Source: Stigonema ocellatum SAG 48.90 = DSM 106950 (GTDB taxonomy: Bacteria; Cyanobacteriota; Cyanobacteriia; Cyanobacteriales; Nostocaceae). From it: a DNA stretch of 64,000 bases. Below are positions 33,992-44,445 of this stretch, piece by piece; position 1 is the first letter of the stretch, and each line of letters begins with the position of its first letter. A model generated the notes under the pieces. That model searched no databases and was not told where the DNA came from. It worked only from the letters and a program-made list of their open reading frames with translations. The DNA lies in contig JADQBA010000021.1 in NCBI GenBank assembly GCA_016903675.1, forward strand, positions 28,028 through 92,027, in the 5' to 3' direction. Made by a program: the position numbers and the translations under genes.

Positions 33992-35104
33992 CTAGTTTTT
34001 GGTAACTAAATTTTCTAAATCTTTTAGTAGAACACTGCCTATTTTTTTCCAAGAATATGTAGTTGAAGCAATTAAGCAAGCCTCTTGAGCCATCTTGTAT
34101 GCCAACATATAATCTCTTGAGATAGTTAGCATTGACTCAGCAAGAGCATTGGCATCCCCTGGTTCTACAATCAGCCCATTTCTACCATGTATTATCTGCT
34201 CTGGCAATGCTCCTACATTTGTACCTATGCAAGGTAATCCATTACCCAAAGCAACTCCCGCAACACCTGATTGTGTTGCCGATAGATATGGCATAATCAT
34301 CACACCATGTCTAGCTATAATTTCTGGTAAATTCTCATCACTAATCCATCTGTTTATCAGCTTAATCTTTAATTCTGCAATCTGATTTTGTATCTTAGCA
34401 TCCAATAAACCAGCACCAACTATAGTAAGCGAAAGCTGTGTTTTATTTTGTTTAGCAATGCGAAAAGCATCAATCAGTATCTCAATTCCTTTGTATTTTT
34501 CTATTCTACCAAAAAAAAGTAGATTATTTCTGTTTCTTGCTATTTTATCTAAATCAATCGAACAAGAAGCATGTATGATTCCATGAAGAGAATGAATATG
34601 TTTAGCGCTAGGAAAAAAGAGTGATAACTGCTTGTAGGAATATTTGGATAAACCTATAAAAACATCAGCTTTTCTGGGATATATAAATTCATAAGCTTGA
34701 AGTAGTTTTAACCATTTATCTGAGTGAAATTTAACATCGTGTATGACATCTACTAGTAAAGTTTTACAGCCGATATTTTTTTGAATAATTCCCAACCATG
34801 GTCCAGAGCCAGTATCTAACAAAATATCTGGTGCATCTATATCAATTTCACGAGCTACTCTTAATGCACCTTGATGAGAAATCATTGACCATAAAAGAGA
34901 GGTAAATCCATTATAAGTGTCGAATGTTTTTATATCACAAGGTAGCTCACGCCATGCATCTAAAAGCGTATTGTTAGCTGAGAGATAACAAGTTACCTTA
35001 GTCATTTTGGAAATGACACGTACAAGTTCATAAGTGTAGTGACAAATTCCGCCTCTACGTCCTATATATAAAACACCTATATGGATTTTTGAGGAAGTTT
35101 TCAT
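33992..35104 (-). CDS. Glycosyltransferase family 4 protein
   Basis: A 370-residue GT4 enzyme starting MKTSSKIHIGVLYIGRRGG, a glycine-rich loop typical of the acceptor domain. The donor domain has LLFFGRIEKYKGIEILIDAF and GLPCIGTNVGALPEQI. The usual E-x7-E is less obvious, since the corresponding segment reads SATQSGVAGVALGNGLP. It is clearly more AT-rich than the neighbouring GT genes, which points to a separate origin within a mosaic locus. Confidence 0.83.
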   Translation of the reverse strand: MKTSSKIHIGVLYIGRRGGICHYTYELVRVISKMTKVTCYLSANNTLLDAWRELPCDIKTFDTYNGFTSLLWSMISHQGALRVAREIDIDAPDILLDTGSGPWLGIIQKNIGCKTLLVDVIHDVKFHSDKWLKLLQAYEFIYPRKADVFIGLSKYSYKQLSLFFPSAKHIHSLHGIIHASCSIDLDKIARNRNNLLFFGRIEKYKGIEILIDAFRIAKQNKTQLSLTIVGAGLLDAKIQNQIAELKIKLINRWISDENLPEIIARHGVMIMPYLSATQSGVAGVALGNGLPCIGTNVGALPEQIIHGRNGLIVEPGDANALAESMLTISRDYMLAYKMAQEACLIASTTYSWKKIGSVLLKDLENLVTKN

Positions 35105-35294
35105 ATTTTATGTCCTTTCTTATTTTTGATTTACAATTTTGCAAAAAAAACCTTCATCTTAGAGTGACTTTTTGTTTGATATGTCAATCCTAGTGACATT
35201 TTTTTGTAAACGAACTGCGTTCTGTGCCGTAGGGTAAAACGTAAATGAGCGTGCGTCTTTAATAGGAGAAGACAGAAATAGAAAAGCTTAACAA
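35105..35294. other. Intergenic region inside the EPS locus
   Basis: This is 190 bases of AT-rich sequence without a recognisable gene or hairpin. A promoter for the downstream glycosyltransferases is possible, but none is clear. Confidence 0.3.
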
Positions 35295-36806
35295 TCATTG
35301 AGTATTGCTATAGATGCCAGAATGACTAAAAGAATCATGCAAAGAATTCTTTCGAGAACTTAACAAAATAACGAGAGTCGGAAAACCGCTGTTTTTCATT
35401 AAGAAAAAGATATCAAGGTAAAGGTCACTGACGAGAACTATAAAACACAAATTGACCAACATAGGCAACAAAAGTAAGCGACTATCTGAAGATTTCCAGG
35501 TAAACAGACAGCGCTGAATCCAACCTACAAGAATCCCAAAAGGTATGAATGCTAATGGCACAACAAAAGGTCCAAAGTTAAGCATGGCTTCACCTGTGAT
35601 ACCGTATACTTTAGAAGCAACCCATTCCCCAGGTTTATAAGAGCCTCTACCAAATAACAGTTCTGTTCCTTCCTGAGAGACTTGGGGTGGCTTCTCTGGC
35701 AATATTCCTCCAGGTAATAAGCTGGTTGTTGCTGCTATGTAAGTTCTGCCCCACGCATATTTGTAGTCGCTATCAGGGAGCATAAGTTTGTAGAGCATAT
35801 AAGCATGAACATCACTGCGTCCTAGGTCTCCCAAAACTAAGCTTTGCCACGTTCTTCCTGACTTATTTTCCAACTCAGTACGAGTTTCCTGCGCTTCCAG
35901 AGCAGTCTTGACTCCATCGAGACCTCCTGATTTATAAAAACCATATAAGTACATAAACAAGAAAATAAAAACCAGCCCAATAGCAATTTCTTTTTTAGTA
36001 ATTGGACGAATTAAGAAATGAATCATACCTGCAGCCCAAAACAAAGCCCAGAGGGTATTAGAACGACTGCCCCGCAAACCACCAAAAAACATTTGCAATA
36101 TCAGAAATAGCAGCAAAACTACAATCAATACAGGCCAGGTTTGCAGGCGTTTATGTCGTTGAGCATAGACTGCGAATGACATCATTGCTAGAATCGGGAA
36201 ACTCTCTGAGAAGAGGAACATAACTCCCATACCCTCGAATTTAGTTAATTCCTCTGAGTCAGAGACTGAGGCAATATAGCTCATGATTCCGCCAAACTTT
36301 TGATAGACCATGATCTGAAGTACAGCAGAAAGCATCATAGCGAAGCTGATCATCCGAACAAATCGCTTGTGATCGATGAGCCATAAGGTCTGACCTGACT
36401 GCTTCTTTGGCTTTTTTGGAACCAGATTTCTGCAAAAGCCATAAACCAAAAGACCTAATAAATTTAGGATTGCCATACCACCCAGCCAAGGTCGCCAGTC
36501 TGGAGGGTAGCTAAACCAAGGTTCCAACCAACTGTCCCAATTCACATGAAGTATGGGTGCTAAAAAGAAGAAATGAAAACCTAAGACACCAATAATCCCA
36601 ACTGGGTCAAAAATGCCTAGGCGACCACGAAACCAGTTGACGGTATCGATACCGATCAAAATTCCACTTAAGGTGACGGGAATCAAAAACCAATGCTGGA
36701 ACTGTTCTGAAGTTTGAAGACACCATAAAACGATGAGACAGCATATAAAAAAAGAAACAATGATACTATCTACATAAATCTTGGAGTAAACGCTCTTCTG
36801 GTTCAT
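35295..36806 (-). CDS. O-antigen/EPS polymerase (Wzy-like)
   Basis: A 503-residue polytopic membrane protein with about eleven hydrophobic segments and a large hydrophilic loop between them (around residues 300-410, holding LGRSDVHAYML and the GGILPEKPPQVS region). This topology and its position among Wzx, GT and BY-kinase genes identify the repeat-unit polymerase. Primary sequence conservation is poor in this family, so the call rests mostly on topology and context. Its stop-start junction with the upstream glycosyltransferase overlaps by four bases. Confidence 0.8.
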   Translation of the reverse strand: MNQKSVYSKIYVDSIIVSFFICCLIVLWCLQTSEQFQHWFLIPVTLSGILIGIDTVNWFRGRLGIFDPVGIIGVLGFHFFFLAPILHVNWDSWLEPWFSYPPDWRPWLGGMAILNLLGLLVYGFCRNLVPKKPKKQSGQTLWLIDHKRFVRMISFAMMLSAVLQIMVYQKFGGIMSYIASVSDSEELTKFEGMGVMFLFSESFPILAMMSFAVYAQRHKRLQTWPVLIVVLLLFLILQMFFGGLRGSRSNTLWALFWAAGMIHFLIRPITKKEIAIGLVFIFLFMYLYGFYKSGGLDGVKTALEAQETRTELENKSGRTWQSLVLGDLGRSDVHAYMLYKLMLPDSDYKYAWGRTYIAATTSLLPGGILPEKPPQVSQEGTELLFGRGSYKPGEWVASKVYGITGEAMLNFGPFVVPLAFIPFGILVGWIQRCLFTWKSSDSRLLLLPMLVNLCFIVLVSDLYLDIFFLMKNSGFPTLVILLSSRKNSLHDSFSHSGIYSNTQ

Positions 36807-37951
36807 AAAAGGACTTTTCTGGCGAACTGAGCTTGATAAATCTTCTCCAATTGCTTCACCGAGGTTTCAATATTGAAAGGGCTACCTTCTATAAACTTCA
36901 AACCATCGTTTTGGACGTTTTGAGATACCTGATTTCGCCAAGCCAAAAGCTCAACAGCCCAGTCTGAAACTGACTGTGATAGAGATAGTCGCTTCATCAG
37001 CGGCTTGACCACATCTGCTTCTTGTGGAACCACATCTGAAAAGATACAAGGTAGCCCTGCTGCTTGTGCTTCAATTAACACTAAGCCCAATCCTTCACAG
37101 AGGGAGGGAAAGAGGAATACATCCATAGCACCATGCATCAGTCTGGGGACATCAGGACGACTACCTGCAAAGATGATTCTATTGGCAACACCAATTTTTA
37201 AGGCTTGCTGTTCGATTGTTTCTCGTAAAGGACCTTCACCCACCAGCAAGAGGTACGCCTGCGGTTCTTTACTGGCAACAAGAGCAAAGATTTTGAGGAG
37301 AAATTGATGATTCTTTTGTGGATCAAAGCGACCAACGTGACCAATGACAAAGGCATCTGCAGGGAGGTTAAATTCAGAACGAACTTCAACTACATTAATA
37401 GGTTCTCGAAACGGAGTCAAATCAATTCCATAGTAAAGAATGTGCCAACGGGGATCAGCTTTCCAGTTTTGACCAAATAAGTCTAATGTGGCTAAGTAGC
37501 TACATCCCAAACCGTTGGTTGCATGACGAGCAATTAAATCTTTCATTAAAGTCAGATACAGATGGCGCTGCAATCCTGCTTTAGCTTCTAGTGGTGAGGA
37601 ATCAAGATGACTATGGGCAATGCGGACAGGTACACCAGCTTTTTCTGCTAGACGGAGAACGTAACCACTGAAGTGATGAACATGACTGTGAACAATATCA
37701 TAAGGCCCATACTCGCATAATATGCGTTTGAAGTTGTGAGCATACATCCAGGGTCGTGATGGATGCAAACATGGAATAATCTTACTGCCCAGAGTATAAA
37801 TCTCGTCATCGTAAGCACAAGGCTGTTCTGTGTGAACCAGGAAGTCCATCTGGAAGTTCTGGCGATCAATGTATCGCAATATGTGCATTAGCCAGGTTTC
37901 GATACCACCTCGACTCATCCCGCCAACAACATGAAGAATACGTATTACCAT
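36803..37951 (-). CDS. Glycosyltransferase family 4 protein (EpsF/WcaL-like)
   Basis: A 382-residue GT4 glycosyltransferase beginning MVIRILHVVGGMSRGGIETW, the conserved N-terminal G-G-x-E loop. It continues with YDIVHSHVHHFSGYVLRLAE and the donor site FPSLCEGLGLVLIEAQAAGLP (E-x7-E). FVIGHVGRFDPQKNHQFLL is the diagnostic middle strand. It overlaps the polymerase gene by four bases, so the two are probably co-translated. Confidence 0.9.
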   Translation of the reverse strand: MVIRILHVVGGMSRGGIETWLMHILRYIDRQNFQMDFLVHTEQPCAYDDEIYTLGSKIIPCLHPSRPWMYAHNFKRILCEYGPYDIVHSHVHHFSGYVLRLAEKAGVPVRIAHSHLDSSPLEAKAGLQRHLYLTLMKDLIARHATNGLGCSYLATLDLFGQNWKADPRWHILYYGIDLTPFREPINVVEVRSEFNLPADAFVIGHVGRFDPQKNHQFLLKIFALVASKEPQAYLLLVGEGPLRETIEQQALKIGVANRIIFAGSRPDVPRLMHGAMDVFLFPSLCEGLGLVLIEAQAAGLPCIFSDVVPQEADVVKPLMKRLSLSQSVSDWAVELLAWRNQVSQNVQNDGLKFIEGSPFNIETSVKQLEKIYQAQFARKVLL

Positions 37952-38074
37952 GATTTAAACTCACTCTGATATCTCTTGAGGCAAAAAAGCATAATCTTGC
38001 TGAAATAAACCAGCTTTAGTTTAAGCATTGAGGCATAAAAATTAGCTCCTTATACTAATATCAGTAATCCTGCA

Positions 38075-40027
38075 TTAAGCTTTAATAATATTTACCACTG
38101 CATGAAAGTTTGAGTCGAGTAAATAATCAGTTCTGTTGGGCAAATTCTCTAAACTCACAAAGACTGTCTTCAAGCTTTTATTTTTGTTGTTCGCTATAGG
38201 TTGAATTGGGATTTTTGCAGAAGCCGCACCAGCAGGAATTGTCACAAAATTAGAAATTGTTTTATAATCTATTCCATTCTCAGCCGTTCCCCTAATGGTG
38301 TACTTTACCCTTAAAGCTTGACTCTTGTCACCTGTGCGAGTCACGAGAAACTCACCAGCATCCCCGGCTTTAGATGCATACATCTTGTTCGCTGTAATGT
38401 TCACAATTGCTGGATTGCTTTTGGTGAAGTTTAATTTGACATAATTCTTTCCGTCTTTCTCACTTGGCATGAAACTGAATAAGGCTTCCTGGGGTGTAGT
38501 TACTAGCTTCCCTTGAATATAGAAATTGTCAAAAGTTATGTTGTTGATATTTCGTTGCGTGTCATAGCCTTGAAATATAGAGCTTTTTCCACCTTTGTTA
38601 TCCACACTTAGGTTTTTAAAATAGACATCTTTTATATAGCCTAAGTTGTTAGGTGATGAAGTTGGCTCCCAGTTTGCCAGCATGACCCTAACTTCAAATA
38701 AATTAGAAAAATTTCCATTTTTTGGCGCATCAAGGATGTGTTCTAGGCGAATGTTTTTAAAGTAGATATTCTCATAATGAGCTCTTGTCACAGCCCACAA
38801 GCCTACAAGAACATCTGTGTAAATAATGTCTATATTTTCATAAGTGATATTGCGAATAAAGTCTTGATTGGCTGAAGTGCCAATTTTAAAACCTCCACCA
38901 GTATAAAAAAGAGAATTTCTAATATTAATATTTTCATTATTATGTATTTCACCCTTTTTATCACCACCCATGGACATAGCATCATCTGTACTTTTGCTGA
39001 GGACATTATCAACAGTAATGTTTCTTGAAGACCAGAAATCAAAACCGTCTGAATTAATCCAATTTGGTTCTGGAGCAGTTAACAGTTTGACGTTATATAT
39101 AGTGTTATTTTCTGAATATTCCATCCAAACGTTGCTAATCAGTGAATCCCGAACGATGATGTCTTGCAAAAGTACATTATTAGCATTCGATATATTGATT
39201 AAGCTGTACCATCCTCCTTTTGGTCGCCAATAAGACCCATTGCCATGGAGGACTCCACGTCCCATGATTTTGACGTTACTGACGTTCTTCAGTTGGAGGA
39301 CTCCTTGACCATAGGCAGGGTTGATCTCTTTGGTAGCTTCCAGCACCGATCCCCCTGCTAAGTACAGGGTCATGTTGCTCTTGAAGTTGAGTTGTTTAGT
39401 TTTGTAAACTCCGGGTGGAACATACAGTATTCCCTTGCGAGCAGAAACATCATTGATGGCTTGTTGAATCTTGTCAGTAACATCATTTGCGCCAGATTTG
39501 TCTACACCGTAGTTCAAGAGGTTGGTGACATTGGCATTACCCAGTCGGGGCGGGTTTTCTTCTGGGGGATCTGCCAAGATATACAATTGCTCACCCAGTC
39601 CGTTCACTTTATGGAGGATAAGTTTTCTGGGGACTTTCAGGGAGAAGAAAATTTTTGTGCCGTTTTTGTATGATGGGATGTTAGCGCTTTTGGGGCTAAG
39701 GGTGTAGATTTTGATCGGTTCTTTGTAGCTAATTTCAATGTCAGCTGTGCCAGCAAAGGCAAAGTGCACGTAATTGATTGAGTTGTATTTATTCACGAAT
39801 ACAGGCTTACCGTTGACGGTGACTGCATAGGTGCTGCTTTTTTGGGCAGTTGTGGGTGTGGGGTAAAGTTCCAGAACTTTATTATCTTGGCTGAAGACAA
39901 GGGAAGCTTTAGCTACCATTGTCAGCATTGCAACTAACAATGTCAGCACCAACAAAATAAACTTAGGTTGAACTAACTTATGCTTCTGATTTGGTGTTCG
40001 GATGTTTTTGGAGTTGATGTAGGGCAT
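38075..40027 (-). CDS. Secreted GH28-like glycoside hydrolase with Calx-beta domain
   Basis: A 650-residue exported protein. The signal/anchor helix is at about 23-45. The catalytic part is a right-handed beta-helix of the GH28 polygalacturonase type: LLNYGVDKSGANDVTDKIQQ is the usual entry motif, followed by GILYVPPGVYKTKQL. The GH28 acid residues lie in NSDGFDFW (N325, D327, D330) and STDD (D348, D349), while the usual GHG motif is not evident (GGGFKIG instead). The C-terminal 130 residues contain a Calx-beta-like repeat (AENGIDYKTISNFVTIPAG). It overlaps the flippase gene, so it belongs to the locus and may trim or release the polysaccharide. Confidence 0.82.
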   Translation of the reverse strand: MPYINSKNIRTPNQKHKLVQPKFILLVLTLLVAMLTMVAKASLVFSQDNKVLELYPTPTTAQKSSTYAVTVNGKPVFVNKYNSINYVHFAFAGTADIEISYKEPIKIYTLSPKSANIPSYKNGTKIFFSLKVPRKLILHKVNGLGEQLYILADPPEENPPRLGNANVTNLLNYGVDKSGANDVTDKIQQAINDVSARKGILYVPPGVYKTKQLNFKSNMTLYLAGGSVLEATKEINPAYGQGVLQLKNVSNVKIMGRGVLHGNGSYWRPKGGWYSLINISNANNVLLQDIIVRDSLISNVWMEYSENNTIYNVKLLTAPEPNWINSDGFDFWSSRNITVDNVLSKSTDDAMSMGGDKKGEIHNNENINIRNSLFYTGGGFKIGTSANQDFIRNITYENIDIIYTDVLVGLWAVTRAHYENIYFKNIRLEHILDAPKNGNFSNLFEVRVMLANWEPTSSPNNLGYIKDVYFKNLSVDNKGGKSSIFQGYDTQRNINNITFDNFYIQGKLVTTPQEALFSFMPSEKDGKNYVKLNFTKSNPAIVNITANKMYASKAGDAGEFLVTRTGDKSQALRVKYTIRGTAENGIDYKTISNFVTIPAGAASAKIPIQPIANNKNKSLKTVFVSLENLPNRTDYLLDSNFHAVVNIIKA

Positions 40028-41273
40028 AAATGATTACTGTTGAACTCATAACAACTTGGAAAATTGCCGCCAGCAAGAGTGCGATCGCTGCTCCTCGCAG
40101 TCCCATGGTTGGGATCAACCACAAGCAAGCTATAGCTGAGATAGTTGTCACTGAAGCAAATAAAGGTATTTGGATACCGAAGTACCTAGCTGCCGTCATT
40201 CCGTAGCCAAGGAACGAGGACACGTAATTGATCCCTGTAACCAACATTAGCCAGACAAACAAATCTGCGTGCTTGGCATACTCAGGTTGATAGAGAAGCG
40301 TTAGTATCTGCTGTCCAAAGAGAACAGCGATGAAGACACCCACTCCACCCATCAGAATACCAATTCCCATTAGCTTCAAGAGGAGCAGCCGGAAAGCTGT
40401 GCTATTTCCGGCTGCATAATATTTTGCCAGCCGTGCATTAGTAGACTCCGCCAGCGCATTCACCACCATGCCCCCTGCTACCATCAGGTAGGCGATCGCA
40501 GCAAAAAAGCCCAGTTCTCTTTGACCCAAGTACCGCTCAATAAAGTAGCGGGGGATGTTGCCGTTGAGTGAAATCAACATCATCACAAAACCCAAAGGTA
40601 GAGCGAGCCATACTAGCTTTTTCTGTGTTTCCAGATGCCAACGCGGTCTTAGTACCACTACCTTACTCTGTGAGCTTTCTGGAAACTCTTTGAGCATCAA
40701 TGCCCCACTTTGAATATCGTAGCTGACAAGGACTACAGCCCAGGCTATAGCCAATCCGACTGCTCCCCATAAAACACGATGCGTTAGATAGATCCCAAAA
40801 CTCAGGAGTAAAACCGATAAAAAACCTTTAATGATCATCGAAATCGCAATGCGATCCATCCGTTCGTTTTGCTGGATTAGCCCGTAAAACACATCACTAA
40901 TAGACTCGAATGCCTTTGCTAAGCCTACCAGCAAAATAACTAACGAAGTCTCCCATCCGTATCCAGATATCATAGTAATTGCGGCAATTAGCAACAGTGC
41001 TAACCCGGTTCCAAACAGTCTCAGCCCAAGGTAATCGCGAAAAAGATACTGTCGTTTAGCGTCTGTTGCTTGGATGGCTCGTAGCTGCAAATTGGTAAAC
41101 ATAATTACGGGTGCTGTGACAGCCAGCCCTAAAGTAAACTGTCCTACCATTTCCGGAGTCCCGAGTTTAGTTAGCACCACCACCATTCCCCACTGGCAAG
41201 CTGCGTAGACAGCATTACCAATAAATGTCCAGGAAAAATTGTGACGTAGTGTTAGTGGCTTAATTGGGGGCAT
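39978..41273 (-). CDS. Lipid-linked oligosaccharide flippase (Wzx)
   Basis: A 431-residue membrane protein with about twelve to fourteen helices of the MOP/polysaccharide transporter family, which flips undecaprenyl-linked repeat units across the membrane. It starts MPPIKPLTLRHNFSWTFIGN, a typical Wzx N-terminus. It sits next to the GH28 gene, with which it overlaps by 50 bases, and upstream of the polymerase. Confidence 0.9.
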   Translation of the reverse strand: MPPIKPLTLRHNFSWTFIGNAVYAACQWGMVVVLTKLGTPEMVGQFTLGLAVTAPVIMFTNLQLRAIQATDAKRQYLFRDYLGLRLFGTGLALLLIAAITMISGYGWETSLVILLVGLAKAFESISDVFYGLIQQNERMDRIAISMIIKGFLSVLLLSFGIYLTHRVLWGAVGLAIAWAVVLVSYDIQSGALMLKEFPESSQSKVVVLRPRWHLETQKKLVWLALPLGFVMMLISLNGNIPRYFIERYLGQRELGFFAAIAYLMVAGGMVVNALAESTNARLAKYYAAGNSTAFRLLLLKLMGIGILMGGVGVFIAVLFGQQILTLLYQPEYAKHADLFVWLMLVTGINYVSSFLGYGMTAARYFGIQIPLFASVTTISAIACLWLIPTMGLRGAAIALLLAAIFQVVMSSTVIIYALHQLQKHPNTKSEA

Positions 41274-41292
41274 TGGTTAAAAGTTCCTATTT

Positions 41293-42276
41293 TTAGCAAC
41301 CACCTTTGTACAGTTTCAGCAATTGTTTATCTGAAAGAATTTGATCACTTTTCTTACCAATGAAGTAATATGCTGAGGCAGCATCAAAAGTACCAGCCTG
41401 ATTAATCAATAAGTAATCAAGATACTTTAATGGAAATGCTGTTAGCTTAACGAACAATCCAATCAGCTTTCTTAAAAATTTTGATGTTGTGAAACTCAAG
41501 AGGAAATAGTGGTAAGACCAAGCCAATGCCATTCCTGGTCCACATGTTGCTCCACTATCAATTTCCTCAAATTTTCTAAACAGGCGACGATGTCCCAAGT
41601 GAGTAAACCGAGTAAAGTCATAGGAACCCCCATGAACTTGCTGCATAAATGGCGTTTCTGCATAGACTAAGCCATCATCTTTTAATACCCTATGAATTTC
41701 CTTTACACACCGCGATGGGTCAACCACGTGTTCAAGTACAGCTTGTATAATGACACCATCAAATGAATTGTCTGCAAAAGGGAGGCTGTGACCATCACAT
41801 ATTAAGGTGGTACGAGAACCGAAAGAAACATCAGTTTCTACTAATTCAATATTGGGATTATCTACAATAACTTCTGTTCCTTGACCTAATATACTCCCAC
41901 CAACAACTAACACTTTTGGTTTAGTAGATTGCACAAGTAAAAGTTTTATCAACTGCTGATAGTTCTTTTTGGTCTTGATGTTGATGCTGAGGTTGGGAAT
42001 GAAGCGTTTAAAATTTTCAAAAAAATGATTTTTAGGAGATAAATCAATGGTAGTGTTGCGATTTTCTAGAAAATCATTAATAGAAAATATGCTTGATTCT
42101 TCATCAATCAAAATTGGTATACCTTTGATTACGGGAAACACCGCTTTACATTCATGATTTCTACATTGGCAGTCCTCGCTACGCAACTCTAGCTGAGTAT
42201 TACAGATAGGACAACTTAGGATTTCTTGTACTCTTGTAGATAGTTTTACTTGAGAATGATTGATTTTATTTTGCAT
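41293..42276 (-). CDS. SAM methyltransferase with Trm112-like zinc ribbon
   Basis: About 327 residues from ATG 42276, which has AAGGTGG a few bases upstream. An open extension to 42357 lacks a ribosome-binding site. The N-terminal Trm112-like zinc ribbon shows CPICNTQLELR and a later CQCRNHEC pair, followed by the GIPILIDEE phrase common to such domains. A class I methyltransferase follows with VLVVGGSILGQG (SAM loop, unusual for the family) and FDGVIIQAVLEHVVDP. Such proteins are frequent in polysaccharide loci. The substrate is unknown. Confidence 0.82.
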   Translation of the reverse strand: MQNKINHSQVKLSTRVQEILSCPICNTQLELRSEDCQCRNHECKAVFPVIKGIPILIDEESSIFSINDFLENRNTTIDLSPKNHFFENFKRFIPNLSINIKTKKNYQQLIKLLLVQSTKPKVLVVGGSILGQGTEVIVDNPNIELVETDVSFGSRTTLICDGHSLPFADNSFDGVIIQAVLEHVVDPSRCVKEIHRVLKDDGLVYAETPFMQQVHGGSYDFTRFTHLGHRRLFRKFEEIDSGATCGPGMALAWSYHYFLLSFTTSKFLRKLIGLFVKLTAFPLKYLDYLLINQAGTFDAASAYYFIGKKSDQILSDKQLLKLYKGGC

Positions 42277-42369
42277 AAATGCCACCTTGACTAAGAATGA
42301 TAATGAATTCTGTTTTGGAAATGTAGCAGTGCTTTTAGCTAAGCAAATGATTGTCACTTACTGACCCTT

Positions 42370-44445
42370 TTACGCACCTTTTGGTTGTACTTTTGCCAGC
42401 ACATTCACATTTTGTTTCTCCCAGGCTACAATATTTTTTGAAGCATTTTCTGGCAGATTATTTTGTAAGTATTTGGCTCTGTATCCCGGCACTAGCTGCT
42501 CTAGGATAAACAGGATAGCATTTGCATCATTTCTAGCTGCTGCTTGACACAATACTTCTACAGAAATATCCAAATCTTTAGGAATAATCCGACTGGCATT
42601 TTTCACCAACAATAGTTTTTCATGTTCGGTTAGTTCGTATTCTTCTCCGGTAATAAATAACTCCTCAAATAACTTTTCCCCAGGTCGCAACCCTGTAAAC
42701 ACAATTTCAATGTCTTTGTTGACTTCATATCCCGAAAGGCGAATGAGTTCTTTTGCTAAGTCAACAATTTTTACAGGTTCGCCCATATTCAGCATTAACA
42801 CTTCACCACCGCGACCAAGTATTGTAGCTTGCAAAACTAGTTGAACTGCCTCTGGTATGGTCATGAAATAACGGCAAATATCGGGATGAGTCACGGTTAC
42901 TGGACCTCCGGCTGCAATTTGTTTTTTGAAGGTTGGAACCACGCTACCCCGACTGCCTAAAACATTACCAAAACGCACGGCGACATAAGACTTGCCGCTT
43001 TCTCTTGCAGCTTGCAGCACTAACATTTCAGCGACTCTCTTACTAGCTCCCATGACATTGGTAGGATTAACAGCCTTGTCTGTGGAGATCATTACGAAAT
43101 TTTTAACATCGTATTGCTGCGCCAATTCCAGCAAATTTTTTGTCCCGATGACATTGTTGGTGATTGCTTCTGGTGGATTTAATTCCATCAAGGGGACATG
43201 TTTATGCGCCGCAGCATGGAAAATAACATCTGGTTGGAATCGCTCAAAAGCGTATTTTAATCGATGCAGAAAGCGAATATCAGCAACAAAGGTAGAAATA
43301 CGAGGGGTGTGTCCTTGTATTTTGCCATCGTTTTTCAGAACATGAACAAGTTGTTCTAGTTCTTGTTGGATATTAAATACAGAATTTTCTCCGTGTCCTA
43401 TAAGTATCATTTCACTAGGACAGCACTTGAAAATTTGACGGCAAAGTTCGCTACCAATCGACCCGCCTGCACCTGTGATGAATACTTTCTTGCCTTTGAG
43501 AAATTGGGAAACCTGCTCAATATCTGTCTGTATTGGTTCGCGTCTGAGCAAATCCTCAATCCGTACATCCCGAATGCTATCTACCCGCACATGTCCATTG
43601 AGGATTTCATGTATCCCTGGTAAAGTGCTGGTTGGAGTTCCAGTTGCTTTGCAAATATTTACAATTTCCCGAATCACTTGTCCAGCAACTGTGGGCATTG
43701 CAATAATCACTTTATGAATGCGAAGAGATTTCACAACATCAGGAATTTTGGAGCGATCGCCAACTACAAGAATCCCGCGAATACGTAAGTTTAGTTTATC
43801 CGGATTATCATCAACAAAGGCAACGGGATCAAGACCAATTTGGGGATTTCTTTGCATTTCTTGAACTAACAAAACCCCTGCACTACCAGCACCAACTATC
43901 AACACCCGTTCTCGTGGATGAAATAACCCTGGTTTCTGGCTGACTCTTTCCATAGCCCGAACACTAAAACGCAACCCCCCAATAAAAATACAAGAAATTA
44001 ATCCGTCAAGAAATGGTAGTGACTGTGGTAAACTCTTTGTAGCTCCTGGAAATATGTAATGAAAAGCATCAAATAATAAGCTTTGCATTACTACCTCAGC
44101 TATCATCAGCATGGCTATCAATCTAAGTTCTTCAATACTGGCATAGCGCCAGTATCGTCTATAAAAACCAAAATTCAAAAATACAGTTAGTTTGACTGCT
44201 AAGAACAGTAGTGTGATGATAATTAACTCGGATTTGTATGCTTCCAAGGCAAGATTGCCATCTAAATACAGGATCAGAGCTAATAATGGTGTCATGGAAA
44301 AAACAATGACATCAAGGAGTAACAGATGTCTGTTCCTCAAACGCAAAAATTTATTCAATAAATAATTGAAAAAAATTCGCACAATTTTCCTCGGCATAAA
44401 AAAGCATAAGTTCATAACTGCAAAAACCTCCAATGTCATTCCCAT
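42370..44445 (-). CDS. CapD/FlaA1-like nucleotide-sugar dehydratase/epimerase
   Basis: A membrane-bound polysaccharide biosynthesis protein of the CapD/PglF type, up to 691 residues. Four N-terminal helices (about 43-165) are followed by a first Rossmann domain VLIVGAGSAGVLLVQEM and then the catalytic short-chain dehydrogenase domain with VFITGAGGSIGSELCRQI, MISTDKAVNPTNVMG and VRFGNVLGSRGSVVP. PglF relatives make UDP-4-keto-6-deoxy-GlcNAc, the substrate for the DegT aminotransferase found at 25-26 kb. Alternative starts are Met11 (44415, preceded by GGAGG) and Met17. It is the first gene of the EPS locus. Confidence 0.9.
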   Translation of the reverse strand: MGMTLEVFAVMNLCFFMPRKIVRIFFNYLLNKFLRLRNRHLLLLDVIVFSMTPLLALILYLDGNLALEAYKSELIIITLLFLAVKLTVFLNFGFYRRYWRYASIEELRLIAMLMIAEVVMQSLLFDAFHYIFPGATKSLPQSLPFLDGLISCIFIGGLRFSVRAMERVSQKPGLFHPRERVLIVGAGSAGVLLVQEMQRNPQIGLDPVAFVDDNPDKLNLRIRGILVVGDRSKIPDVVKSLRIHKVIIAMPTVAGQVIREIVNICKATGTPTSTLPGIHEILNGHVRVDSIRDVRIEDLLRREPIQTDIEQVSQFLKGKKVFITGAGGSIGSELCRQIFKCCPSEMILIGHGENSVFNIQQELEQLVHVLKNDGKIQGHTPRISTFVADIRFLHRLKYAFERFQPDVIFHAAAHKHVPLMELNPPEAITNNVIGTKNLLELAQQYDVKNFVMISTDKAVNPTNVMGASKRVAEMLVLQAARESGKSYVAVRFGNVLGSRGSVVPTFKKQIAAGGPVTVTHPDICRYFMTIPEAVQLVLQATILGRGGEVLMLNMGEPVKIVDLAKELIRLSGYEVNKDIEIVFTGLRPGEKLFEELFITGEEYELTEHEKLLLVKNASRIIPKDLDISVEVLCQAAARNDANAILFILEQLVPGYRAKYLQNNLPENASKNIVAWEKQNVNVLAKVQPKGA

